From assembly GCA_026119855.1 (NCBI GenBank), contig JAOWBW010000158.1, positions 1,114,976-1,178,975 on the forward strand: a stretch of 64,000 nucleotides of DNA, written 5' to 3'. Under the pieces are notes generated by a model, which was given only the letters and a program-made list of their open reading frames with translations, was not told where the DNA came from and did no database searches. The translations under genes were made by a program, and so were the position numbers. Shown here in pieces: positions 1-11,506 of the stretch (within the stretch, counting starts at the first letter, position 1; each line of letters starts with the position of its first letter). Origin of the DNA: Campanula takesimana (taxonomy: Eukaryota > Streptophyta > Magnoliopsida > Asterales > Campanulaceae).

Positions 1-2050
1 TAAAACGGGATGGACATAACCATGCTCCCAAACTCAATGTCCACTTCTACCATACCCATGACTGTGCGGGCAGTGGTGTCGTAACCTCGGATTACTTGAG
101 ATGAAGTCTTTAGATCAGAACTCTTAAGCCCCAGTATGCCCATGATTCGGCCGGGCATTAGGTTGAGTGCGGAACCACCGTCAACCAAGACTCTTGAAAT
201 AGGTCTCCCTCTTACTCTTACTTTGAGATAGATGGCCTCATTGTGATTGGATCCAAATGGTGGGAGATCCATATCAGCAAAAGTTATGACATTGCCAAAA
301 TGTATGTGGCCTATCATTGCGGTAAGGTCCTCGGAAGTTGTATCAGGAGAGACTGATGTGTCGTCGAGATTACTGATGACAAGATCTCGGTGCTTCTTCG
401 AGGATGCAATGAGGTCCCAAATGGAGATATTTGCTTGAGTCTTATTTAGTTGAACTAGTAACGGGTCTTCGGGAGTGTCGCGAGTTTGTGATCTTTGAGA
501 AGAGGTGCTTGGTGCAGAAGTAGTGGGGTTGCTTGCTATGACTCATCCGGTTCGAGTTAGCATGTTGACGTTCCCATCTTGCCTCTTTTTCCTATTCTCT
601 AGTACTTCCTTCATTACCTCATCATAAGTCACAACGTAACAAGAATTTTCAAATTTTTTCATAAGATTGGAGCCCTCATTCACAATTGGAATTGAATGAG
701 TGGTCTCCTCAAACTCTCCTATCTCTATTACATTGACATCACCCTCATTGGGAACTATAAATTCCTTTTTGTTTATGAGGTCTTGGATAACATTATGGAG
801 GACGAAGCATTCCTCGGTGAGATAGCCACTATGTTGGTGGTAGTCACAATACTTGTGGTGAGCATGGTTGGCACGGATTGCACTGGGCTTGAACCCTTGG
901 AGAGGAGCAATTTTCTCTTTAGCCTTGAGTGCTTCAAAGGCTTCGGTGATGGTCATGCCTTGAAGAGGAGTGTACACACGATCATTTTGAAACTTCTTGC
1001 CTTGTGGTGGGGGAACCTTTTTATAATTCCCCTTGTCGGTAGTGACGGCGTTGACCGAGGCCTCTTTTGTGGAGTTAGAGGCGGCCTTGTAACGGAAGAT
1101 AGGAGAATTTTTCTTGATCTCCTTGAGCAAACAGTCCATTCGGACCCCGCCTCATACATTTGAGAGAAATCTGCATAGCAAGCCCCACTTAGGTGGGTGC
1201 GGAGATCAATCTTTAGATACTTGAGGAAGATGTCCATTTTCTCCTTGGTGTTAGGCCTCTCGACAATTTCAGCAAGCTTGTCATGCCACCTTCTCGTGAA
1301 GTCAATAAAGGACTCATTGTCCCTTGGAGTGGTGTTCTCGAGCTCTTTCTTGGTCGAGCGGTGAGTGGTGTTGCCTTGGTATTGACTTTTGAAGGCAAGC
1401 GTGGCGGCATCCCAATCAAGACAGACTGTGAGCGGGAGAGTTGCATACCAATCTTTTGCCGCCCCCTCGAGAGTAAGAGGGAAGCATTGTGCCATCACTT
1501 TGGGAGAGACGTTCTTCGGAACCATAGCCCATATGTAAGTCTCAATGTGTGCTATGGGGCAAGAGTTGCCCTTGAATTTGCTGATGTTGGGCATCTTGAA
1601 CTTGTTAAGGAGAGAGGCCATCGTGTTCATGAGAATGGATGACTGATAAAGGCTTGTGTCGGAGCCTTTCCCCAAGTTGAGACCGTTGAAACGTTGATCT
1701 ATGTAAGCCATAATTGAATCAACCATCTTGTGATCTTTCTTGTTGGTGCTTGTCTCCCCCATTTTCTTGGTATGGGCACTAACATAAGGGCTTTCAAACA
1801 AGCCTTTGGTCCACTCGGACTCATCATTGTCTTCCTTGACTTTAACATTTGAAAACTTAGTGAGTTTAGCCTTCATTTGGTCCATCTCGGCTTCATGAGC
1901 CTCCCTTTGATTGTTAAGATGGGATTGCCAAAGATCATCTTTGCTTTGGGACTCTTTGTTGAGAGTATAGATTTATTCTTGGAGCATTTGGACCGTAGCT
2001 GAGAGTTGCTCAAGGGACATGGTGTTGTTGCTGTTGGAGTCACCAGCCAT
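1..2050 (-). pseudogene. Tat-A gag-protease, broken
   Basis: I place the gag start at 2050 (MAGDSNSNNTMSLEQL), matching the Tat-C start at 25021. The frame is interrupted by TAA at 1973-1975 and resumes with a charged coiled-coil-like segment and the capsid-like region (motifs DWYATLPL and SFIDFTRRWHDKL). A one-base loss near 1150 moves reading to the frame open from 1139 to 546. That frame holds a Cys/His cluster (KYCDYHQHSGYLTEEC), then TGA at 543-545 where Tat-C has CGA. The remaining frame reaches the protease motif LVDGGSALNLMP near 155-190, with D-G-G as the presumed active site. The conserved stretch 2051-2206, in frame upstream of the chosen ATG, is also protein-like (TDKGLFCN), so the true N-terminus may lie further upstream. 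Confidence 0.85.
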
Positions 2051-2247
2051 TGATGCGTTCGGAGCTGATGGAGTGATCAATTCACGAACTAGCCGATTTG
2101 CTGAATCTTGGTAGACTCGGTAAGTACCAATTGGACCTAAATTGCAGAAGAGGCCCTTGTCAGTCTTGAGTAACATTTCTGGTCCATAAAGAGGTTTAGA
2201 ACACACAGTGGGCTAAACTAAATTAATGTAGTAAAGCATACATGCGG

Positions 2248-2305
2248 GGACGGATTTTTATTTTCATCCATAATAACCACTTGGGGACGGAGTTTTATTT
2301 CGTCC
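2248..2305 (-). other. Tat-A leader twin hairpins
   Basis: Two successive inverted repeats lie in the PBS-to-gag leader, with arms GGACG and CATCC or CGTCC around A/T-rich loops. The same pair occurs at 24586-24645 in Tat-C and 47063-47121 in Tat-D. The position suggests an RNA packaging or dimerisation element; this is inference. Confidence 0.6.
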
Positions 2306-2836
2306 ATGATAACCACTTGGCATGTATGATTTGAAGACATTAGTTTAGGGAAATATTGACACATGAAAACCGACTTAGTCACGGAGTGTTAGACCCTAAC
2401 TAGAATTGTGTTGGCTTGTGCTCGGCTAATGAGAGGCTTAAAGGTCACCCCCGGCATGTAGTCATGAACTATGCCACGGGCTGAGGTTTACCGCTTCGAG
2501 AGAGTCAAGATCGGGTGGAGCTTGAAACTCTCTAGGACGGGCCTCGACGAGTTTGGGGTTATAAACTTTGTGCGACTCGATAGTGAGCAATTGATAAGAA
2601 TTTGTGCACGTAGTGTGAGGTCCAACATATGACAAAACATTTTTTACTTTTTTTTATGAAAGAAAAGCAAATAAGCACGTAATTTACAACTCTCGAATCA
2701 CCCGTGTGACCGATAAAAAAACACAAAAACAAAACAGTCAAATGGTCCAAATCTGTCCTGATGCAGGCAAATATGCCTACACCCCATTATTCTGCTCTGT
2801 TCTGGAAATGTTCCTGTTTTGGAAAACTACCCAGAA

Positions 2837-3105
2837 GCGCCCGCCTCTGGCCTGTATTGTGGGATGCGCGCACACGGCACAGAGTCTCTGGGAGGCGCCC
2901 GCTTCTGGGTAAACCTGTCAGACTGTCAGAGACTTTGGACTCAGGGGATTGCCCTAGTCTTGAATGTCTAATGGAACCCCTGCAAAGATGATTAGTGTAG
3001 AAAAAGAAGAATAATAGGAAGAACATTGAGAAGCGGGCGACTCTGGTCTCTGGTGTGGGATGCGTGCGCCTTAGGCCAAGTAGGCCATAGACGCACGCTT
3101 CCCTC
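2837..3105 (-). repeat. Tat-A leader CG-word arrays, 29-bp spacing
   Basis: On the plus strand, words of the form GCGCSCGCCTCTGG begin at 2837, 2866 and 2895, and again at 3033, 3062 and 3091. Each step is 29 bp; spacer sequences differ. Equivalent triplets occur in the Tat-C and Tat-D leaders with the same 138-139 bp between triplets. Confidence 0.75.
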
Positions 3106-3171
3106 ATCAGGAACCAGAATGCCCAAAAAAATGTAGACTTTAAACAGAAACGCAAGTTTAACTCTCAAACT

Positions 3172-3189
3172 TCCCCAGCGGAGTCGCCA
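3172..3189 (-). other. Tat-A primer-binding site
   Basis: The minus strand reads TGGCGACTCCGCTGGGGA one base after the LTR end. The identical string follows the Tat-C LTR at 23688. From memory, Ogre/Tat elements use a tRNA-Arg-type site of this kind; the tRNA assignment is not verified here. Confidence 0.8.
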
Positions 3190-3190
3190 C

Positions 3191-3652
3191 TGTAGATTCC
3201 CCGGGAGGAGCCCACGGCTTAGCTAGAGCGGTGGAAGGATTTAGGATGTCTAACTTGTTTTAATTGTAGAGTCGCCACCTATGTTATTGAGGGAACATAA
3301 GAAAAACCTAATAATTAGCCTATGTTTAGATACAAAAACAGATATTCTTGTTATGAGGTTCGAGGGTTAGGTTACGAGATGGGAAGTACTTAAACACCCA
3401 TCTCGCGCAACTAATGTTGGTCTTTCTTGTTCAAAGTCAACATAATTAAAATGTTCTTCCTATTCTTAAATGGATTTTCTGACAGAATGGACTGGAAAGT
3501 CAGCACTGTTATTCAGTTTAGTCCCTGGACTTAACGAAGTCAGTCAGGAACTTAACGGAACTAACAGAAACTAACGAGAAACTCTTAAAATAGGGGGAAA
3601 CACAAGATCAACCGTGCAATCGGGGTGAGCGGTCCAAGGCAGGGTATCTACA
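3191..3652 (-). repeat. Tat-A 5' LTR, short form
   Basis: It begins TGTAGA and ends TCTACA like the LTRs at 19912 and 22687, but is 462 bp instead of about 940-1000 bp. The outer segments match. The central part, which in Tat-C holds the CG words and TATA box, is missing, so this LTR probably lacks its promoter. Confidence 0.85.
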
Positions 3653-4678
3653 GTCCTTCCTCAAGAGAGATATCTGCTTAGGCCACTCGTAGAGTGGGAT
3701 TGATGAAATGCGTGGCCACGCTCAGATGAATTGATGTGATCAATATCATTTGCTCATAATCAATCTACTCAAGATCGAGAAATCATTGAACAATATAAGT
3801 TGACGTGGACCATGACTTATGTTCAATATGATATCATGTGACAAAAGGATTGTGATATGTTCTATGAGGATAACGAACTTCGTTAAGTTATATTAATTGG
3901 GTAGTCATGATGGATTTCTAGAATCCGCTCATGACTTATGGTTTGACCTTGGTTGGACTCATTGTCAAGTTAATATAATCCTATGGGGTCACACACAAAA
4001 GAACGAATTAAGAAAAGGCTAAATTGGAATTGCGTAAAAGAGCGTAAAAATCAGAATTAAGGAAATCTGAGAAAATAGAGTTTCTAGAGGGGTGGTCCGG
4101 GCGGACCTACTGCTCCAGATTCTCTGTTTTTTCACCTCCGGATTTTGACGGGTTTTTGGCCTATTTCTCCTAAAGTGTTTAGGTTTAATAAGTATAAAAA
4201 CCCCTCTCTTTACATGGTATTAAGCTATTTGATATTGTATCATTATTGGTAGCCTCCATATGTTTGAGAAACATATTCTTGAGTTTAGATTGTGAATCAA
4301 AAGCTCAATAACACCAATAAATTCATATAGCCTTTGAAGATTAGAAAAGTGTGTTTTCTACTAGGTATAGCAATCCAGATCTAGAATTGTTCTAGATATT
4401 CGTTCGCGTGTGGATACACATAGAGGATGTTTGCTTTAGCATCTCAAGTTTGCATTCCTGTGATCTTGATTCAAAGAACGCGGAGAACGGGGAAATCAAA
4501 TCTTAAAGCTTGAAGACTTGAAGATTTGAAGATCCGAAAATTTTAAATGCACAACATGGTTAGTATTCTAAATTCTTCTTGCCATTAATTTAATCATCAT
4601 GAATGGATCTTGGGGCTTAGGGTTTTGTTGATTTTATATTGCTTTCTTCCGCTGCGCATGTTGCCTCAAAACCCTACA
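3653..4678 (+). repeat. Copia-A 5' LTR (3' portion)
   Basis: It corresponds to 10458-11506 of the right LTR. It holds one CG-rich palindromic word, GGTCCGGGCGGACC (4094-4107), about 100 bp upstream of a TATA box TATAAAA at 4193-4199. It ends CCCTACA at 4678. Confidence 0.9.
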
Positions 4679-4679
4679 G

Positions 4680-4691
4680 TGGTATCAGAGC
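4680..4691 (+). other. Copia-A primer-binding site
   Basis: TGGTATCAGAGC directly after the LTR is the standard plant copia site complementary to initiator methionine tRNA. Confidence 0.95.
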
Positions 4692-5068
4692 CCCGTTTCA
4701 TGTATGATTATTTTAATAATATCATGTTGATAATATAATTGGATTATAAGTGTTAACATGCTATTTGAATTTAGATTCCTGGTGTTTATGTGGTCTATGC
4801 ATTTTATGTGGTTTATTGTTTTGATAACTTTAATCGCACTATTCAATCGGAATAAAAATTATGATGGATTTAAAATTGTTTGGGTTATCAATTTTTGATT
4901 AGATCAAAGTTTTGATAATCTAGAGATTCAAGAATAAATGGCTTATTCAAGGTTTTGATGATCATGATGATTGGATCATCAAGAACATCAAATCCTAAAT
5001 TGAATCGGGGAAAAACAATTTTGAGATAATTTTTCAAACTTCATAATTTTTTTCAAAATCTGCAGAAG

Positions 5069-5125
5069 GTCCGACCAGACCCTAGTACTGACCCGACCGG
5101 ACCCTCGGATCTAGCGCGGGGGCGG
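5069..5125 (+). repeat. Copia-A leader CG words
   Basis: CCGACC occurs at 5071 and 5093, 22 bp apart, within the words GGTCCGACCAGACCC and CCCGACCGGACCC, followed by a CG-rich stretch to 5125. It lies in the leader between PBS and gag and uses the same word family as Copia-B LTRs. Confidence 0.6.
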
Positions 5126-5941
5126 GGACTTGGGTTGTGGGTTGGATCTTGTGGTTTGAAATTCATATTTGTTTTAGTCTTGTGAATTATGAGATTGGTT
5201 CAAGGTTTGGATGGCTAGCCTACGTTCTCGAGACAGTGCTTCCCAAACTTAATCACAATCAAAGATTCAAAGATAAAACGAAGTTAGAATTACGTAGAGT
5301 TTATAATTGCTAAAATTAAGAAACAAATTTCTTGATTCAAGTTTGGAGATCCATGTGGAATTGTGAATGCAATTGGCCTACATTCATCGAGACCATCTAT
5401 TGCTTAGTTTCGGCCACATGGACTACTTTCTTGGTTTCTTGAATTAGTGCGGAATTGTGGTTGCCTATGGCTTAGTTCGGCGCACTTCTTGTAATTTAAT
5501 GACTAATCTTGATGCTTTAGATGTTATGTGCTCATAAACGTGTTGTATGCTATATGAGATGAACCTTCTTTAAAACTTAAGTCATGTGTCAATCAATTAT
5601 TAAAACACTTGTGAGTACATCGGGTAGTTTTATGAAGGCTACGCCCTAGCGAGGTGCATTGATTCTCTCAGTGTATGAGCAAGATGAGTGAATCAGAGTT
5701 TCCTATAAGTTTAACGTGGTTTGACTTAATTAGGCTATCAAAACAGTTTTGGGCCTAAGGCACCAAATGAGATTAAAACATGTTTGACATTGGATGTCTA
5801 AAACAATCTCATAAAATATCTAAGAGTCATATATGATATGATTGACAAGAGTTGTCTACCTAAATAACTTGGTTTTGAGCAGTCGTGCCCTAGCCGACTC
5901 AAAATTGGGTGAAATATGGATCTTAGCCCACATAAATTATA

Positions 5942-6223
5942 CTCCCTCCATCCCAGCAGAAGTGTCACTTATCTCCCTTTTGGTCCGTCCCAGCACAAGT
6001 GTCACTACCCAAAATGGAAATGTTTTAATATATTTATATTCAACCAACCCCACCATTTAACCCCACTCATTATCTCTCTTCATTTTTCACCACTCATTTT
6101 ATTCAACCAACACTACTATTTACCCCACTCATTCTATCTCTTCATTTTCTACCACACACCTACTACATTTTCTTAATCCCCGTGTCCCAAAAATTGGTGA
6201 CACTTCTGCTGGGACGGAGGGAG
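5942..6223. mobile_element. Stowaway-type MITE in Copia-A
   Basis: A 282-bp element with terminal inverted repeats CTCCCTCCATCCCAGCAGAA and its near-perfect complement, flanked by TA at 5940-5941 and 6224-6225. Both the CTCCCTCC terminus and the TA duplication are diagnostic of Stowaway (Tc1/mariner-derived) MITEs. It carries no transposase. Confidence 0.95.
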
Positions 6224-6369
6224 TATTATACAATTGTTGTATATGAAGGTTATATAATTCAGTGGGAGTATTTATGAAATATAAACTATTTATCTCTTAA
6301 ATGATTGGTATGAAATATAGGTGTATATTTATTTGCATATTTGTGTAGGATATTGTGTAAAACTTTAAT

Positions 6370-9300
6370 TATGTCTATTACTGCGATGTGTTCTTCAAAA
6401 AGACAAAGTTAAAAGAGAATGAAATTAATTTTTTCGATTGGATCATGAGCTTAAGAATTGTTCTAAAGCAAGAACTGAAATAATACATTCTTAATAATCC
6501 TTAATAACTTAAATTGCAATATTAATTTGATTAATATGTTCCATAGGATCATCAAGATTTAATTTGATTAACTTGTTGATGATCTTAGATTCATGAATAA
6601 ATTGTTTATTCGTGGTTTTGATGATCATGATGATTGGATCATCATGAAAACCAAATCCTAATTAAATCAATGAAAGCAATTTTAAGGTAAATTTTGGAAA
6701 TCTAATTACCGCTTTTATGATAAATATTTTGAGTTGAATTTAATTGTCAGATGGCTGGTTTTAGAAACCGTATTTCAAAACTAAATGTCAAGTTCAAAAT
6801 TAATCTGGGATTGAATCTAGTTTCAGAAGGCTGGCTTTTGAAACTGTGTTTCCTGAAAAGTGATGTCAATTCAGAATTTAGAAAAGTGAAATCAGAATCC
6901 TGAATCGTTCTTGATTGCTGAAATCAGTTAAATTGATGAGACATGTTTGTGCTCTCAATATCTGAACTATCATGCGGAAAGATGTTGATCTAAGTCGAAA
7001 ATCTGATTTTTGACTTCATAAATTTTTAAAAGAAAAGAGGATTAAAAGGTAAAGGTAAGACAAATGTTGTCAAACCTAAAGGAAATAATTATGGCTAATA
7101 TTATAACTCTAAATAATACAATTTGGTAACGTGGCAATTGGATTGACAATTTAAAATTGTAATCAAAATTCTGGATGATCAAAGTAAGTGAATGTAGAGA
7201 GTCTACCACTTCGTACATTTATGTTATAAAATTATTCTTTCTAATTTTAATTATTGAGTATTGGATACCGGATGTCGATCCCACATTTGTATGAATGTGC
7301 AAAAATTAATAAACATAAAGAGTACTTATGAGAATTGAAGTTAATCTACGGATGGTAATGATGCAAGAGTTGCAACATTGCTCGTAGAACACTTATGAAG
7401 TGACTTTACTCATTAAGTAAAAAATATTATTTTGTAATAAGATAATGAATGATATTTATTTTTTATTTGGAATAAAAAAAGTGCTTTATTTATTATGATT
7501 TGCTTTATTGTATTGTTAAATCATATAAATAAATTTTATATCCTAAATCTTGAAGAACAAAATAATAAATAAGGCTATAACATAAATAATTAAATTCTTA
7601 AGGCATTATTGTTTTGATCAAATAAATGAGAAACGCAAATCTAAAATTCCATGGGACGGAGTTTTAAAGTCACATGATTTTGAATCATGTGATATATGCA
7701 AATCTTATTTACTTGGACCAAGACATCTTTTACTATGAGTAGTAAAAGGCTAATATCTTATTAGACCTAATACATGTTGATATATATGGTGCATTAAGTG
7801 GCAATTCTAAAAGAGGATTTTAGTACTACTTGGAAAAACTATTCAAATATTCCGATTCGATCGTGATGATGAATAATTGAACCAAGAATATGACAATCAT
7901 CTTTAAGGTTGTGAAATTGTTTCACAAATTAACTCCACCAAGAACACCGTTTTGGAATGATGTGTCTACGTGGAGGTGTAGAACCTTATTGGATATGGTT
8001 CATTAGATGATAAAGTCAAATTGATCTTCCATTATTTATTTTGGGGTTATGTATTGGAAACCGCTATAATTACACTAATTTGAGTTTCATCAAAATAGGT
8101 TCAAGGGTATCATATGTGATACGGAGTAAAAGAAAACTTGTTTTGTCTTTCATGAAGATTTAAGAAAGTAAGACCTTTTGGAAAGGACTTGTCTAGGACA
8201 ACCTCACACTTAAATCTAATAAATGTATTTTCATGGGATATCCTGAAGAAACTTGAGGATATTATTTTACTCATAAGAAACAAATTATTTGTTGCTTATG
8301 ATGGTACTTTTCTAGATAAACTGTTTATCTATAAAAGAACCAGTGGGAGTAAAATATATCTCAAATGGTTCGAGACTTAGAAAATAACAAAGAACCTTAG
8401 ATGGAAATTGAAAAAGTTTTTACAAGGAGTTGTGAAAATTAGTTCAAGTTACACAAGTTACTTGCATATATGATAGGATATGATCTATAACAAGAAATAT
8501 TGGATTTCTCGTAATAGAAAATATTAAGGTAAAGTTCATTTAGAATGAAATATTTACCACCTATCAAAATGCGAAGTCCGCTCCATATTTAGATTAATGG
8601 CTTGGAGTCATAAAATCTAAAAGGAATCCATGTATAATAACCAAGTTTGGAACTTGATCATTCTAACCTAAGGTGTAAAACCGAATGATGGAATTAAGTT
8701 TTCTTGGAGAAAACTAACATGGATAGCAAATGAACATACTAATTAAGCAAGACTAAATGTGAAAGGTTGACTCATATTTCGACTATGATAAAACTTTCTC
8801 ACTCGTAGTCATGCTTTAAGATATTAGAATTCTCATTGTCATATCTTCATATTTGGAATATGAAATTTGACAAATGAAAAATTATAATAAAGTATATAAG
8901 TTGTGGAAATCCATGTGATGGATTGAAGCAAACTTCTTGGAGTTGAAACAATCATTTTGATGAAGTGTTCAAATTGTTTGAAATTCATCAAAGATGAGAC
9001 TTGTGTTTGCTAGAAAATTAGTGGGAGCATAGTCTAATCCTAGTCTTGTATATGTGGTTGACATATAATTCATTTTGAAAGAGTTTCTTAATGAAAGACT
9101 TAGGAAGAAGCCGCTTACATCCTTGGAATTAATATCTATTGATATAAATCTAGGAAGTTGATTGATTTGTGTCAAAGTACTTATAAAGACAAAGTACCGA
9201 ATTGTTCAGTATGCAAGAATCTTGGATAAGAACTTGCAAGGTTGTCTGATGACAATATTCTTGGCAAGACTTAGTCTTATTGGAAGACTAATGAGCAAGA

Positions 9301-9960
9301 ATACATGATTAGGATTCCATATGCTTCGGCATTTGGATCTATCATGTTTGTCATATTATGTACTTAGACGGGATAACTCATATACTTGGAGTATGATGAG
9401 AACAAACTAATCATATCCTATTTAAAGTCACTAGATAGTGGTCAAGAATATCCTTATGTACTTAAGAAGAACTAAGGATGCATTCTTGATAGTTGTTGGC
9501 ATGGGAGATGATCTAGTAAATGGTTACATAGATGCATGCTTCCACATCGATAAGGGTAAATTAAATCGCAGTATAAACATATGTTTAAAGTAAGTGCTAT
9601 TAGTTGGAATAGTTCCAAGAAAATACAATGTAAATTATTCTACGAATAAAATTGAGTATTTAGTTACAAGAGTTGTAACAAAGGCAATTGTTTAAATATA
9701 GATGTTATTAGTAAAACTAGAAGTAGTTTCTAGTACTACTAATCCTATGGACCTTTATTGTGAAATAATGGTTATTCCACAAGCTAAGATGCCAAAGGCT
9801 TATCTATGATCCAAGCACACACTCAGACATTTCCATCTCTACGAGAAATGGTTTACATGGGAGATGTCAAAATATGCAAAATACCTTATGATGATAACAA
9901 GGACAATCTTCCTACATAAGCTTATCCACATGCTGTTATGATGGTCATAAGCTAAGCTCA
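6370..9960 (+). pseudogene. Copia-A gag-pol remnant
   Basis: No frame is open beyond about 70 codons, but short islands match Copia-D protein in the right order. Gag-like FDWIMSLRIVLKQE is near 6437, and protease-like VLDTGCRSHICMN near 7258. Integrase-like HVDIYGALSGNSKRGF is near 7765 and the post-integrase motif KCIFMGYPEET near 8222. The RNase H zone has PYASAFGSIMF near 9315 and NGYIDACFHIDKG near 9520. Stops and indels separate the islands. The element cannot make its own proteins. Confidence 0.8.
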
Positions 9961-10005
9961 ATGGTATTGGATATGCATTGATTGGACCTAGTGCAAGTGG
10001 GAGAT

Positions 10006-11506
10006 TGTTGGAGATTATGCCCTAGGCTCTTGAGAAAGGCCTTGCGTTACATCATGATCTCATTTGTTATGGAGATAACAACCCCGGATTATTATATCTT
10101 TTACATGTTTATCATAATAATCCCCGTCCCTAGAACTTATGAAGAGATAGCATGATTTAATGGATAATCATATGATGATTATAGCGCATAGGATGCGGAA
10201 TAAACTTGTAGGTACATGTTGGAGAACAAGTACTGGATAGATCCGTTATGCGATTTATGTCATGGTCAAATGTCATAATTAAATCTCATAATAGTCATAT
10301 CATTTGGTATCCTTAGACCTGAGATTATCATGGTCTTCCATATGATGAACATTATGTTTGACGTACTCAAACGCTACCCCAAACTGGGTAGTTATAAAGG
10401 CTATGATTGGCATAATCGGATTTTTGTAGGGAAGAATGATAAGTCAAGATGGAATTTGTCCCTCCTTAAGAGAGATATCTGCTTAGGCCACTCGTAGAGT
10501 GAGATTGAGGAAATGCGTGGCCACGCTCAGATGAATTGATGTGATCAATATCATTTGCTCATAATCAATCTACTCAAGATCTAGAAAGCATTGAACAATA
10601 TAAGTTGACGTGGACCATGACTTATGTTCAATATGAAATCGTGTGACAAAAGGATTGTGATATGTTCTATTAGGATAACGAACTTCGTTAAGTTATATTA
10701 ATTGGGTGGTCATGATGTCTTGCTAGAGTCCACTCATGACTTATGGTTTGACCTTGGTTTGACTCATTGCCAACTTAATATAATCCTATGGGGTCACACA
10801 CAAAAGAACGAATTAAGAAAAGACTAAAATTGGAATTGTGTAAAAGAGCGTAAAAATCGGAATTAAGGAAATCTGAGAAAATAGAGTTTCTAGAGGGGTG
10901 GTCCGGGCGGACCTCCTAAAGGACCCGGGCGGACCTACTGCTCCAGATTCTCTGTTTTTCCACCTCCGGATTTTGACAGGTTTTTGGCCTATTTCTCCTA
11001 AAGTGTTTAGGTTTAATAAGTATAAAAACCCCTCTCTTTACATGGTATTAAGCTAATTGATATTGTATCATTATTGGTAGCCTGCATGTGTTTGAGAAAC
11101 ATATTCTTGAGTTTAGATTGTGAATCAAAAGCTCAATAACACCAATAAATTCATATAGCCTTTGAAGATTAGAAAAGCGTGTTTTCTAATGGGTCTAGCA
11201 ATCCAGATCTAGAATTGTTCTAGATATTCGTTCGCATATGGATACACATAGAGGATGTTTGCTTTAGCATCTCAAGTTTGTGTTCCTATGATCCTGATTC
11301 AAAGAACGCGGAGAGCGAGGAGATCAAATCTTAAAGCTTGAAGACTTGAAGATTTGAAGATCCGAAAATTTTAAATGCACAGCATGGTTAGTATTCTAAA
11401 TTCATCTTTCTATTAATTTAATCATCATGAATAGATCTTGGGGCTTAGGGTTTTGTTGATTTTATATTGCTTTCTTCCGCTGCGCATGTTGCCTCAAAAC
11501 CCTACA
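10006..11506 (+). repeat. Copia-A 3' LTR
   Basis: A 1501-bp LTR bounded by TG and CA, preceded by the purine tract AGTGGGAGA. A TATA box lies at 11021-11027. It carries two CG words whose shared core CGGGCGGACC starts at 10904 and 10926; the left LTR has only one, the difference being exactly one 22-bp unit. Confidence 0.95.

Larger units (their letters stand above)
1..3652 (-). mobile_element. Tat-A: Ty3/gypsy Tat/Ogre-lineage retrotransposon, 5' half
   Basis: Reading the minus strand from 3652 downwards gives a 5' LTR (3191-3652), a primer-binding site, a leader of about 1.1 kb, gag and the start of protease, which runs off the left edge. It is the antisense homologue of Tat-C (22687 onward): the PBS, leader hairpins, gag start and protease motif all match. 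The LTR end at 3652 abuts a copia LTR that lacks its first part, so Tat-A probably inserted into Copia-A. The missing 452 bp of the copia LTR and a second target copy should lie left of the window. Coding is broken by two stops and one frameshift. Confidence 0.9.
3653..11506 (+). mobile_element. Copia-A: decayed Ty1/copia element, Angela/BARE-like
   Basis: Paired LTRs (3653-4678, missing its first 452 bp, and 10006-11506) flank a 5.3-kb interior. The left LTR is followed by an initiator-Met tRNA primer site and the right one is preceded by a purine tract (AGTGGGAGA). The LTR start TGTTGGAGATTATGCCCTAG resembles Angela/BARE elements. The interior has the expected order gag, protease, integrase, RT, RNase H but no long open frame. 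Copia-D at 37822-46172 is a related, better preserved copy. The left end is cut by Tat-A. Confidence 0.9.

Noticed and set aside
2837..3105. Regularly spaced short repeats reminiscent of a CRISPR array
   Set aside because: Words are imperfect and few, spacers are only about 15 bp, the context is a plant retrotransposon leader and the same spacers recur in other copies.
2706..3155. ORFs of 68-122 residues in the Tat-A leader
   Set aside because: They fall in leader sequence with CG-word arrays whose 29-bp period is not codon-compatible, and the frames are not kept in Tat-C.
4680..4691. tRNA-like string GGTATCAGAGC as a tRNA gene
   Set aside because: Only the complement of the tRNA 3' end is present, immediately after an LTR; it is a primer-binding site.
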